Assembly: GCA_026874595.1 (NCBI GenBank)
Contig: CM049309.1
Location: 75,190,426 to 75,254,425, forward strand
Origin: Sipunculus nudus
Taxonomy: Eukaryota > Annelida > Sipuncula > Golfingiida > Sipunculidae
Length of the DNA: 64,000 nt
Direction of reading: 5' to 3'
The translations under genes were made by a program, and so were the position numbers. Below the pieces are notes generated by a model, which had not been told where the DNA came from, searched no databases, and saw only the letters and a program-made list of their open reading frames with translations. Below, in pieces: positions 22,690 through 34,500 of the stretch (its first letter is position 1; the number at the start of each line of letters is the position of its first letter).

Positions 22690-25265
22690 AACCGTTAGAC
22701 CTAGGAATCCAAAATTGCTAGATGTCCCCAAGATCTCCTACCTACGGAAAAACCTCAGTTTTTTTATTAAAAACCTATCTTCACGCTTCAGCACTGCCTA
22801 ATATCAAAACCACTCATCTGTTTTTAGCTCAGTTGACTATAAGTCATCTGAGCTATAGTCATGGTCCATTGTCTGTCCGTTCTTAGATGTGGCACGTTCT
22901 GAAACCGTTAGACCTAGGAATCCAATATTTGACATACTGTAAGATGTCCCTCAGATCTCCTTACAAACTGAAAACTGGGTCTCTGCAAATTTGTTCCTTT
23001 GAGAAATTAAGAAAAAAACTCAATTTTTTTTTAGCTCAGCTGACTGAAAGTCAGCTGAGCTATAACGATCACTCTTTGTCTGGCGTCCGTCTGTCTGTCC
23101 GTTAACAAGGCACAAATCGTAACCGCTGGATCTGGAATCTTCTTACTTGACATCCAGGCAGGTCCATAATAAATCTCCTTGGAAACCAAAAAATTAGGTC
23201 ACTGTGACCTATATTCTCCGAGCTATGGGGCTCCGAAATACCCACCAGAATAATGCTTAATTTGATACAAAGCTCAAGTATCTGAACAACTAACGTAGAG
23301 ATCACCATGATTCTCTGCATGAATATTGATCATGGGATGTTTAATCACTTCCTGCAGACTGGTGGTGCCACCTGTATTTTTTCAATTTTTTTACTAACTT
23401 TTTTTTGCCATTTTGAGACATTTAAAGATTTGTTTATCTGTTAACAGGGCACAAATTGTAATGACTGGACCTAGAATCTTCATTTTTGACATGCTGGGAC
23501 AAGTCTTTGAGGAAATTTGAAATTAGGTCTCTGTTACCCATATTCTTTGAGGTATGGGGCTCCAAAGTACCCCCTCAGAATAATGCAAAATTTGATACAA
23601 AAGCTCAAGTATCTGAACAACTAAAGCACTGATCACCATGATTCTCTCCATGAATATTTGAAATTCGGTCCATGTTACCCATATTCTTTGAGGTATGGAC
23701 TCCACAGTACCCCCTCTATATTCATCTGAGCTATAGTCGTGACCCATTGTGTCTGTCCGTCCTTCTGTCCGTCCGTCTGTAGATGTGGCCCGTTTTGAAA
23801 CCGTAAGATCTAGGAATCCAGAATTTGGCATACTAATAGATGTCCCCAAAATCTCCTACCAAGCCGAAAATTGGATCTCTGCGACTTTTTTTCCTTTGAA
23901 AAATTAAGGAAAAACTTCAATTTTTTATTAAAAATCTGTTTTCACACTTAAGGACAGCCTCATATTAAAACTACTCATCAGATTTTCTTCATATTTAACA
24001 TAGATATTCCCCTATATAGTTCCTATGTAGATGCAAGAAATTAGGTCAGCATTATAAAATTTAAAAAAGTAATGGGCCCAAACATAATGCACTTTGTAAA
24101 AAAATCAGCAAAGATATTTGATCACTTAACACAATAAATGTTAAAGCTAGGAACTTTTTTTTACAGTAATATAACATTAATTAATCAAAATTTAATTCTA
24201 TACCCAAAATTTGATCAAATTTTTTAAATTTTTTTTATAAAAATATAAAATTGATACATAAAATTTTGCCCAAAATTGACCATGGCACATTATTTTCTTG
24301 TTAGTACATTGATTCAATTTTCACAGCCAGTGTACATATGGATTTGATCTGTTGATTTCTGAATTTGAAAATAAAAGCTCAAAAATAAGTCTAGTTTTTG
24401 AAGTTTTTCAGAGGCTCAAATGTATTTACATTTTCTAGCCCATGACCCTACTTCAGGTCACTAAAGCCTTGCCTGGATAACATTATTAGTGATGCACACT
24501 GGCAGAACACCCCTGCTGTGGTTGTGATAGGTGTACACTACTAAGTCTCATATGCCCTACCCCCCCCCCCCCCCAACCAGAAACCAAGTATACTGCAATA
24601 CATATTTTTGTTATTGTTAACTGTAGTTCTTTTAATGAGAAGCTGTTTTCAATCCAATGTACATAACTTTTCTTGAAATATTAATTCAAGAAGTAATCCA
24701 GAAGATGCCATGTTGTTTAGTAGTAGCATTTTTAAAGAAAATAATTTCCTTTTAAATATTTAAACAAATCATAATATAATTCTACACATCAGTAGGCATA
24801 TATGATAATATATGAATCAAATCATGGATAAATGTAGGTGCAATTTGGTAATGTGAATCCTGAAGTGTTATTTTCATACAGTTATTGTTTTGCAAAAAAA
24901 AATATATATATTTTATAAAAAAAGTGAATACATATATTTGTGTGTATAATGAGATGTTACCTGGCTAAATTAACTATGAATGTTGATGCAATATAGATTT
25001 GTGAATCAGTTTAAATATTCAATATATGTGCAATACTGTTAATATATAGTAAAATTTAAAAACCATAAATATACCCAAAAAAAAAAAATTAAAATTGATT
25101 TAACAAAAAAATTAGGATCTAATGCAAACATTTCTTCATCATTTTCCTGCCTCAGTAGAATGGAAATTAAAGTCATTTATTTTGTTTTTCCATCTCTCTG
25201 CCAGTTTTGAACAATTTAAAAATATTTCATTTAAATTAAATTTAATTTCCTACCAGTCCATGCAA
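22690..25265. mobile_element. Nested copies of the AGCTCAGCTGACT TIR family
   Basis: Three versions of the same left segment (ACCGTTAGACCTAGGAATCCA, then ATGTCCCCAAGATCTCC) begin near 22690, 22900 and 23800. Between the second and third lies a further element from 23032 to about 23720, opening with a perfect hairpin and GTCCGTCTGTCTGTCCGTTA, and containing an internal duplication of about 300 bp (AATAATGC, TTGATACAAA.GCTCAAGTATCTG, GATCACCATGATTCTC). The sequence 23940-25265 is collinear with 17900-19540. The order shows at least one insertion into an older copy. No transposase frame was found. Confidence 0.65.
23032..23062. repeat. Terminal hairpin of the TIR family
   Basis: TAGCTCAGCTGACT at 23032-23045 pairs perfectly with 23049-23062 across a GAA loop. 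Each end of this family is thus a palindrome in its own right, so a single end can fold without its partner. Confidence 0.9.
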
Positions 25266-25269
25266 TCAC

Positions 25270-27185
25270 TGTTGAATTAAATTTCATATTTGGTATTATA
25301 TGCAGTAGTGTTCAAAATTGGTTCCCCCGCCCACCTCCTGAACCTTAAGTTGATATAGTTCCTAAAAGAAAACTGTATTAGTTCAGAAAATATGTATTTT
25401 ATATTTGATTATCATCAGTTAGCAGGGCCATTTCCTTTTAGCTTTTCAAATGCTATTATATCTATAAAAAATTAAATATATTATGAATTTGATAACATTT
25501 TCCAAAATTCAACTGAGGGATGTGACACATGAGTTCCTTGTTTCTAGTATGTGATTAGAAAAAGAAATGAAATATGATGTATTATAACCTTTTCACTCTT
25601 TCTAAATTAGCCATTATCATCATCTTCCAAAAGTGGCTAGAATTACTAACAGGCAACTTAACATTTGTACAGATATTTTAAAGTGCCAAATTTCTATTTG
25701 TATATAATTTAAATAAAATGGTAAGTCATGAAAAACCTGGACAACACATGATTTTTTTTTAATGTGAAAACAGGCAACCCTGTGTTGAGGAAAGACAAAA
25801 ACAGCAAGTTTTGTTTGTATGTGTGCCAGAGTGCAGTTTTGACGACTCCTATCAACAAATTCTAATGTGCCTTGGAAGCATGGTTTACAGCCTTCTGGGT
25901 GTTTGGGTTTGAGTTCCCCCAGAAATTAAAGAAGACTGCACAGTTCATGGAGAAATTTATAATAGGACATTCCATCAAGGTGGACAGGTCTGTCCAAACC
26001 TGGGCACAGAAACTCAAGTTCAAATAAATTTTATCTCTGCCTCAGCTGACTATAAGTCAACTGTGCTATAGTGATAATAAACAGGTGGAGCTCTTGTTTC
26101 CAGTCAAGCTTCACAGTTCTTACTATGATTTACAGAATATATGTGCAATGATATTTAAGGTGTCCGAACAATACTGGTTTATATGTAGTCATAAGACTTT
26201 TTACATGGATAAGAAGCATTTTGTATTCAGATTTTGCATACTTCAGTCAATATTATGAAGTAGTAAGTCGTATCATACAAGTCATCCGAGATATAGCAAT
26301 CAAGCTTTGTCAGACGTATATATAGGAACTTCAAACCTGACATCAAGAGAGGCTCTGAGGAAATCTCCTCAGAACCTTAGAATAGGCTGATTGTGATTAG
26401 TCTCTGGTTCCCAGGCAATAACATGCATTTGAGCGCCATGAATGACAGACTTATCTAATTGTACATGAAAACTGAGTAAAAATGATTTAGAAAAAAATCA
26501 TCAATCAGTTAGATTCAGTGTAGCTGATGTACACCTATAAATGTGTGAACATACAAAATTGTCTTATGGGTTTATCCAGAAATATTGCAAACAGTTGTGA
26601 ATTCTCACTACGTGTGGTTCTTAAATGGCATTACATATGAAAAATAATATGTCAGCTCTTATATCTCAAGAGAGATTTTATGGATTGTCTTCAAATTTGA
26701 CATGCATTTATAGCACATCTAAATGGAGAAAATCAGAGTTAAATGATACACCATTATTCACTGTTTGAGTGTTCCATTAGCTAGTCAAATATTTTGCAAC
26801 CTTTAAAACTTCTTGTGTAACATGCAGACAGGTCTAGGGTAAATCAGGGTAAATATCAGAAGCCTGATATTAGCTCAAAGTGACCCTAGGCTTTGTAAGT
26901 TTTTGGGCTAAAACGCTAGGTTTTAATGATTACTGTGTAATAATATTGCATTATTTCATCAGTTTTAGTGAGGCTTATTTGCATCTATGAATGTGTATGA
27001 ATGCAAAATTTGAACCAAACCTGTACAAAGAGGTACCACTTAATACCTTGGTTTTATTATTTCAAATTTATATATATTTATACTTCTGTTATATATTTTT
27101 ATATTGTATGTTTATAAATGGAATCATAAAAGGTGAAAATAAAAGTTTTTTACTGGTAAGTAGTCTTGATATTTTTTTTCCTTCT
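25270..27185. other. AT-rich spacer with one TIR remnant
   Basis: CTCAGCTGACTATAAGTCAA near 26041 is a lone end of the TIR family. The rest contains no coding frame, RNA gene or repeat array that I can support. Confidence 0.4.
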
Positions 27186-27190
27186 GAGAA

Positions 27191-27625
27191 TACCCCCCCC
27201 CCCTCACCCCCTCTAAAGTGGAACAACTTAAAAGAGAACCCAAAGCAAATTATTTAAGTTTAATTTGAATAGGTTTCTGAGTAATTCCCAAAAGTGTTTT
27301 GTAACAAGCCATAAAGGTTTATAAAAGGTATTCAATAATTTAAAAAGGTTTCTGTAAGTAATGAATATGGGTTTTAACATCCCATACAGGTGTAAAAAGG
27401 GTTTTTGATAAATCAAAAAGGTTTCTAAAAGGTTTTAAAATAGACTTAAATGGTATCTAGAGGGTTTACTAAAGGTTGTAAAAGGGTTTTTGGGAAAACC
27501 CTTATTAGATAAAAGGTTTTAAGAAAAAACCCTTGAAGGGTTTTAAAAGGGTATCGCTATATGGACACGCTGAAAACCCTCTTTTACCACTTTTAGAAAC
27601 CCTTATTTTTAACAGTGTAGATGTA
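27191..27625. repeat. Degenerate AAAGGGTTTT / AAACCCTT tract
   Basis: After an 11-base poly-C run, the words AAAAGGTTT, AAAGGGTTTTT and, toward the end, AAACCCTTAT recur many times with irregular spacing. The stretch ends in AACAGTG, resembling the outer end of a MITE. It is reminiscent of telomere-like AGGGTTT words but is not a regular telomere repeat. Confidence 0.5.
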
Positions 27626-27629
27626 CCTT

Positions 27630-27890
27630 ATCAAGGGCTAGGTCAGGTTTGAACATGGATTACCTTGGAGTGTCTTTCTCAGTCACTGTAGCTATAATCC
27701 TTAAATGATGTTAACGCAATAACTCAAAAAGAATATGAGGAACAATCATCGAGCTTTGATGCACCTCATTAAGTGCTACGTCAAGTTTGAACAATGATGA
27801 CTTTCATGCAGTTTTAAGGTCCCAGTGGAAATCTTGGTAGGTGACATGGACCCATCTCAAATTTCATACATGTACACAACTTTTTTCTAC
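27630..27890. other. Unassigned spacer
   Basis: No feature was recognised between the AGGGTTT tract and the minus-strand open frame at 27895. Confidence 0.4.
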
Positions 27891-27894
27891 CTAT

Positions 27895-28140
27895 TCACAC
27901 AACAGTCGGGGGAAATAATAGATCTGTTCCACAGATCAGCATTTTCCGTGTCTTCCTAGCTTTAGAGAGGCTGCTGCAGATCCCCTGAGCACTGCGGTAT
28001 TCCTCTTGGGTTAAGTGAGGCTGCTGGCGCTCCCTCCCCTGGGCATTGCGACATTTCTTCTCAGGTTTAGAGAGGTTGATGCAGTTTCTGCTTGAATTGC
28101 GGTGGGATGAACTTGCTTCACTAGCAGTGCCTCCTACTGT
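27895..28140 (-). pseudogene. Open minus-strand frame downstream of the hAT remnant
   Basis: About 80 codons are open, with a stop at 27895-27897 and no early methionine. It includes LTQEEYRSAQG and ends KMLICGTDLLFPP. Two loosely similar segments within it (LNLSK.../SSLSKAR and RNAQG/RSAQG) suggest an internal duplication of about 65 bases. It directly follows the hAT fragment on the same strand but does not look like the usual continuation of that family. Function unknown. Confidence 0.3.
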
Positions 28141-28490
28141 TCAATCAACCGCTCGACACAAAAGCTTAATGATAGCCACCTTGTACTAGAGTGTTTTTGG
28201 TTCCAAACAAGCCTTGAAACTGAGCCAGGACCTTGTTTCTCTTTTTGCTTTTGTTAGTAATAGTAGATGTCAATCAGCAATTCATCCACTGCCACAGGCA
28301 ATGTGTTTGATCTCTGCCGCAATGTTGGAGATGACATGGGCATCCTTACAAATATATTTTACTGTGTTCTTTCCCAAAAAAAACTAGGACTCCTTTGTTG
28401 CGACCTATGACCAAAGCCCTGTAAGACGGAACATTTAAACAGTTATCCCATTTAGCTCCTCGTTTTGTGAGCTCCGCATTCAATATGTAG
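28141..28490 (-). pseudogene. hAT-superfamily transposase remnant
   Basis: On the minus strand, across three frames, this reads KWDNCLNVPSYRALVIG, NKGVLVFFGK, then GCPCHL or the overlapping KDAHVISNIAA, then ELLIDIYYY, KSKKRNKVLAQFQGLFGT and STRWLSLSFCVERLIEQ. The order GCPCH..H, then (V)D.LYYYFDKS, then K..STRWLSL matches the catalytic-region blocks I know from hAT-like transposases common in fish, cnidarians and bivalves. At least two frameshifts and a stop after the YYY block make it dead. Only this central part is present; the N-terminal zinc finger and C-terminal dimerisation domain were not found. Confidence 0.75.
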
Positions 28491-28509
28491 ATCGAAGATA
28501 TTGCTGAAA

Positions 28510-28556
28510 TCAGGGGCGTAGCCAGGATTTACGGAAGAGGGGGGGGGGGGGGGGGT
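28510..28556 (+). mobile_element. Single MITE end, CAGGGGCGTAGCCAGGATTT, with poly-G
   Basis: The phrase CAGGGGCGTAGCCAGGATTT is the style of a hAT-like MITE end, followed by a 17-base poly-G run at 28539-28555. No matching inverted end was found within the next kilobase, so it is a solo end or a truncated copy. Confidence 0.45.
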
Positions 28557-28751
28557 TAGTGTCTGGTTAGCACCCAAATAAATTTTATGACTGTCGAGAT
28601 TAATATCAAGGAAAAATTTAGATTATGATGAGAATCTGCTTAGAACAACCATGTTCCACAGTCATTTGCATTTTCACAGCCAACCCAGCGCCCATACCTC
28701 TTCCTGTCTTTCTTCCGGTCATTAAGCGCGAAACATACAGCACACCTGGTT

Positions 28752-29240
28752 TCAGTATCTACCTCCAGTGATGCAGAGATACTCCCCTTTCTGTTGCATT
28801 CTGGCGTATATCTTCCTGTGAAGAGAATGCCTGGGTGTTCTGCTGTGCCTTATTCTGACGCCAGGGGATGGACAGCTTGATGACGTGACAGAGAGGGATG
28901 TGGCAGGAGCGGTTGTGTACAGGGTGGAGGGGCAGAGACAGATGTGGCACTGGCGGAACGGGTTACGGAGGTGGGTTAAGACTCCGGTGGCTGGATTGTC
29001 ACAGGCTACAATCCGACTTAGAAGGGACAGAGCTGGTGCTGCTAGAGGCTTCTTTGACCAGGATATCATCAGCAGGTTCCACGACATCCCAACAAAGTGT
29101 GGAAGCTGAATCCTGAAAGGTATCACTGTCGGCTGCACTAACGTCTCCGGTATCCAATGTAACAATGAAGTTACAATCCCCAGGGGACTTTTGTGGATGT
29201 AGGAAATTCAACGACAGGTTTCCCCTTGTCACCAAGTCTT
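28752..29240 (-). other. GC-richer, coding-like patch, strand minus favoured
   Basis: This patch is near 50% GC, unlike its surroundings, and has overlapping open frames on both strands. The most protein-like is minus 29235-28999, which reads SPGDCNFIVTLDTGDVSAAD and later DILVKEASSSTSSVPSKSD, acidic and serine-rich. A second minus frame near 28880-28760 reads KLSIPWRQNKAQQNTQAFSS. A plus frame (28885-29109) with arginine-rich, low-complexity content is probably a shadow. It could be an eroded exon or a transposon gene tail. Nothing was recognised. Confidence 0.3.
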
Positions 29241-29244
29241 AGAT

Positions 29245-29920
29245 GCGAGTCTAAAATAGAACTCTTAAACCTATTGTACATTTCATATCGGAACAATATA
29301 TTCACGTCTTATGTTTCTCATACTCATTTTGAAGATAAATCTTTCCCCCACAATGCTTTACTAACTCGTACGCTTTTGTGCACAAAGTCCTTTTCCTTTC
29401 ATTTCGACTCTTCTGTGTTTTTGGCTCTCTTCAATGAATTCCAGCTTCACCTTTCCCGCATGATGATATTCAGCAATTGAAAAGAACTGTCTAAAATATT
29501 ATTATACAATTGCACTGATGGGTATGTTATGAAGTGTAAATGTAATTTAAGTACCCTTGGCTTAAAACATTTTAAAACAGATTGCTGGTATCAGACAGTT
29601 ATATTACTTATAGTAGTCAGTTGATGTAAGGAAGGTGGTTCACTGTGAGCAGCATGCAGTTGGCAGTAAACATGCTGGCTAGAACTAAATAGATTTTCAA
29701 TTGTAAGAGTGCATTATTGTTTTGCTTCATAACTGGAAATGTAAATTATATTTTATACATTGAATAATAAATAATTTGCAGCTTTATCACAAGATAGAAA
29801 AGAAAAAAAAACTAAAAAAAATTATCCAGACTGAGAAACGGATTTATATTTAAGCACAAAATAACCTTGGTTCAATTAGTGTGATCAGGGGCTGTTTATC
29901 ATGTAACTAAATGTATATCA
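29245..29920. other. Unassigned AT-rich stretch
   Basis: A 95-codon plus frame (29193-29480) is phenylalanine/serine-rich without motif. Nothing else was recognised. Confidence 0.3.
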
Positions 29921-29922
29921 TA

Positions 29923-30039
29923 TTATGCCTCCACTTCAGCAACCGTTCTGGCTACAGAGGCTGGAATACAATCATCGGTCCAGTCTAAAACTAGGTTGAA
30001 CATGTCTCTGTTGTGCAGCTTGAAGAATTGCCTGTTCTC
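29923..30039 (-). CDS. Candidate terminal exon, 38 residues, unknown protein
   Basis: The minus frame begins after an AG at about 30038 (a possible acceptor; an in-frame TAA lies just before). It reads ENRQFFKLHNRDMFNLVLDW, then TDDCIPASVARTVAEVEA, then TAA. The amino-acid pattern is strikingly protein-like for AT-rich DNA, with no bias from simple repeats. The acceptor context is weak (GCTCTATAAG). I do not recognise the family. It could be the last exon of a host gene on the minus strand or a transposon scrap. Confidence 0.35.
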   Translation of the reverse strand, partial: ENRQFFKLHNRDMFNLVLDWTDDCIPASVARTVAEVEA

Positions 30040-30044
30040 TTATA

Positions 30045-30885
30045 GAGCCTGAAGTAAACATATCCAGGGCACGTAACGTTTCTACCAGCAGTTGGATACA
30101 AAATCTGGCTCACTTGAAAAAAAGAATTTTATGGGATAGGTTACCTATTTTCTTCACAACAAATGCATATTCTGATCATTGATACTTGCAGGTCTGTAGA
30201 ACTATATGCACAGATCTTAATATATTCATTTGATAGTTTTTGCAGTTGCTTGAACTACTTTAGTGTTTTATGCATGATCTATAATCACTTGATTTGAAAA
30301 CATTAATTTATTTAGTAAAATCTATATTCAGGAAGAATCACCAATAAGGTAATTAACTGGACGACACAGTAATTTTTTTATTTGACAGCTATAAAATTTG
30401 ACAGATCATAACAAAATCTACTGCAAAATTGGAGTGGTCCGGCAAAAAATTTCGAGACCTGTTTCAAATACAAAAAAAAATGAAATTTTCATGTACATGC
30501 CTTATGTCATGATATATAAACTGAACAGAACAGAATAAACTCAACATGTAAACCAAATCTTTTCCTAAAACTCGCCGGTCTTTTTTTTTTCTTTTTGTTT
30601 TTTTGGCATATATGCACAGAGTTGTAGTAAACTGGTATTTGAGCTAGCAACACCATATGCAACAGCATTCATTTATTTCATGATAAAAATAACATTTAAA
30701 AGGGTTATATATATATTGGCCAATACATACCTCCCCAGTTGTTTTGAATGCTTGATCGTGATAGTATTTATCGGGAGTTCAGTTTTGACTGTTTTGAGAT
30801 TGTTTATGTTGGTGTTAGCGGTCGAAGGGTAAGGTTACAAATATAAATATTTGAGACATTTTGAAATGGAAAAGCTGTTAAGGTC
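30045..30885. other. Unassigned AT-rich stretch
   Basis: No exon, RNA gene or repeat unit could be supported. There is a short poly-T near 30583-30602. Confidence 0.4.
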
Positions 30886-30900
30886 GATGAGATAGAAGTT

Positions 30901-31175
30901 AGCCCTCTTGTATTATTAATATTTATTGATGACATTACAGATGACCTAACCTGCAATGTCAGACTATTCGCAGATGATACTTTGATTTTCTTACCTGTCC
31001 AGGACACTAAAATGGCAGCTAAAATCATTAATACCGACTTAAAAAAGATTCCTAATTGGTCAAAGACATGGCTTGCGACTTTTATGCTGAAAAGACGGAA
31101 GCAATGATCCTCTCTCAGAAAAAAATCAAACTTGATCATCCTGACATATTCCGAGATAACGTAGATTAAAACCTC
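30901..31175 (+). pseudogene. Non-LTR retrotransposon RT fragment (FADD box), frameshifted
   Basis: The plus frame from 30901 reads SPLVLLIFIDDITDDL, then RLFADDTLIF, then INTDLKKIPNWSKTWL, and stops at 31107. The neighbouring frame continues EKTEAMILSQKK. This is the FADD catalytic box of Jockey/CR1-type reverse transcriptases plus the W(S)..WL...N..KTE block that follows it. One frameshift lies between. Upstream and downstream domains are absent here. The 58-bp minisatellite starts 360 bases later, and a matching C-terminal part lies beyond it at 36160. Confidence 0.75.
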
Positions 31176-31533
31176 AAAGAGCCACAAATAGTTCATGGAT
31201 CTTTATAACCAAACTTGACATGTGCATAGGTATGGGTTAGCTCATGAAGAGTCCATGGGGTTTGGGGGTGGGGGTCCATACGAATTCTTAAAATATCTCA
31301 TGAAATCTTGCATGGATTGTTACGAAGATCTTGTATAACGTTGTCATGGAAACTAGTCGCTCGTCTTGTTAAGGGTTTTGGTATAGTGAGGCTCTGATGC
31401 CCTGCCAGTACTGCTGGACTTCTTGGCACACCTTCCTACCTCCTGTCACAGATTCAGGAGAGAGACAGGGACCCCCAGTGTAATAAAGAACTCATGTCCT
31501 CTATCTGCACCCCAATCCCATATGTAACGATGG

Positions 31534-34500
31534 CACCTCAGCACACCATCGGGCTTGGGAAATTCTTCCAAGTAAAATGACTCACATGATACACCTCAGC
31601 ACACCATCAGGCTTGGAAAATTCTTCCAAGTCAAATGATTCACATGATGCACCTCAGCACCCCATCAGGCTTAGGAAATTCTTCCAAGTCAAACGTCTCA
31701 CATGATGCACCTCCGCACACCATCAGGCTTGGGAAATTCTTCCAAGTAACATGACTAACATGATGCACCTCCGCACACCATCAGGCTTAGGAAATTCTTC
31801 CAAGTCAAATGACTCACATGATGCACCTCCGCACACCATCAGGCTTAGGAAATTCTTCCAGGTCAAATGACTCACATGATGCACCTCCGCACACCATCAG
31901 GCTTGGGAAATTCTTCCAAGTAACATGCCTAACATGATGCACCTCCGCACACCATCAGGCTTAGGAAATTCTTCTAAGTCAAATGAATCACATGATGTAC
32001 CTCCGCACACCATCAGGCTTGGGAAATTCTTCCAAGTCAAATGACTAACATGATGCACCTCAGCACACCATCAGGCTTGGGAAATTTCTCCAAGTAACAT
32101 GACTAACATTATGCACCTCAGCACTCCATCAGGCTTAGAAAATTCTTCCAAGTCAAATGACTCACATGATGTACCTCCGCACACCATCAGGCTTGGGAAA
32201 TTCTTCCAAGTAACATGACTAACATGATGCACCTCCGCACACAATCAGGCTTGGGAAATTTCCCCAAGTAACATGACTAACATTATGCACCTCAGCACTC
32301 CATCAGGCTTAGGAAATTCTTCCAAATAAAATGACTCACATGATGCACCTCCGCACACCATCAGGCTTAGGAAATTCTTCCAGGTCAAATGACTCACATG
32401 ATGCACCTCCGCACACCATCAGGCTTGGGAAATTCTTCCAAGTAACATGCCTAACATGATGCACCTCCGCACACCATCAGGCTTAGGAAATTCTTCCAAG
32501 TAATATGACTCACATGATGCACCTCAGCACTCAATCAGGCTTAGGAAATTCTTCCAAGTAAAATGACTCACATGATGCACCTCCGCACACCATCAGGCTT
32601 GGGAAATTCTTCCAAGTAACATGACTAACATGATGCACCTCCGCACACCATCAGGCTTAGGAAATTCTTCCAAGTCAAATGACTCACATGATGCACCTCC
32701 GCACACCATCAGGCTTAGGAAATTCTTCCAGGTCAAATGACTCACATGATGCACCTCCGCACACCATCAGGCTTGGGAAATTCTTCCAAGTAACATGCCT
32801 AACATGATGCACCTCCGCACACCATCAGGCTTAGGAAATTCTTCCAAGTAATATGACTCACATGATGCACCTCAGCACTCCATCAGGCTTAGGAAATTCT
32901 TCTAAGTCAAATGACTCACATGATGTACCTCCCCACACCATCAGGCTTGGGAAATTCTTCCAAGTCAAATGACTAACATGATGCACCTCAGCACACCATC
33001 AGGCTTGGGAAATTTCTCCAAGTAACATGACTAACATTATGCACCTCAGCACTCCATCAGGCTTAGGAAATTATTCCAAGTCAAATGACTAACATTATGC
33101 AACTCAGCACTCCATCAGGCTTAGGAAATTCTTCCAAGTCAAATGACTCACATGATGTACCTCCGCACACCATCAGGCTTGGGAAATTCTTCCAAGTCAA
33201 ATGACTAACATGATGCACCTCAGCACACCATCAGGCTTGGGAAATTTCTCCAAGTAACATGACTAACATTATGCACCTCAGCACTCCATCAGGCTTAGGA
33301 AATCCTTCCAAGTCAAATGACTCACATGATGTACCTCCGCACACCATCAGGCTTGGGAAATTCTTCCAAGTAACATGACTAACATGATGCACCTCCGCAC
33401 ACAATCAGGCTTGGGAAATTTCCCCAAGTAACATGACTAACATTATGCACCTCAGCACTCCATCAGGCTTAGGAAATTCTTCCAAGTCAAATGACTCACA
33501 TGATGTACCTCCGCACACCATCAGGCTTGGGAAATTCTTCCAAGTCAAATGACTCATATGATGTACCTCCGCACACCATCAGGCTTGGGAAATTCTACCA
33601 AGTCAAATGACTCACATGATGTACCTCCGCACACCATCAGGCTTGGGAATTCTTCCAAGTCAAATGACTAACATGATGCACCTCCGCACACCATCAGGCT
33701 TGGGAAATTCTTCCAAGTAAAATGACTCACATGATACACCTCAGCACACCATCAGGCTTGGAAAATTCTTCCAAGTCAAATGATTCACATGATGCACCTC
33801 AGCACCCCATCAGGCTTAGGAAATTCTTCCAAGTCAAATGATTCACATGATGCACCTCAGCACCCCATCAGGCTTAGGAAATTCTTCCAAGTCAAACGTC
33901 TCACATGATGCACCTCCGCACACCATCAGGCTTGGGAAATTCTTCCAAGTAACATGACTAACATGATGCACCTCCGCACACCATCAGGCTTAGGAAATTC
34001 TTCCAGGTCAAATGACTCACATGATGCACCTCCGCACACCATCAGGCTTGGGAAATTCTTCCAAGTAACATGCCTAACATGATGCACCTCCGCACACCAT
34101 CAGGCTTAGGAAATTCTTCCAAGTAATATGACTCACATGATGCACCTCCGCACACCATCAGGCTTAGGAAATTCTTCCAGGTAAAATGACTCACATGATG
34201 CACCTCCACACACCATCAGGCTTAGGAAATTCTTCCAGGTTAAATGACTCACATGTTGCACCTCCGCACACCATCAGGCTTAGGAAATTCTTCCAAGTAA
34301 TATGACTCACATAATGCACCTCAGCACTCCATCAGGCTTAGGAAATTCTTCTAAGTCAAATGACTCACATGATGTACCTCCGCACACCATCAGGCTTGGG
34401 AAATTCTTCCAAGTCAAATGACTAACATGATGCACCTCAGCACACCATCAGGCTTGGGAAATTTCTCCAAGTAACATGACTAACATTATGCACCTCAGCA

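Noticed and set aside
19017-23849. Frames with repeated GRTDG or STDGRTEGRTD peptides
   Set aside because: They translate the GACGGAC/GTCCGTC repeats at TIR ends and are not proteins.
27191-27625. Interstitial telomere repeat
   Set aside because: AGGGTTT words are irregular and never form consecutive TTAGGG units.
28885-29116. Plus-strand arginine/glycine-rich frames
   Set aside because: They overlap a more protein-like minus-strand frame in a GC-richer patch and look like shadows.
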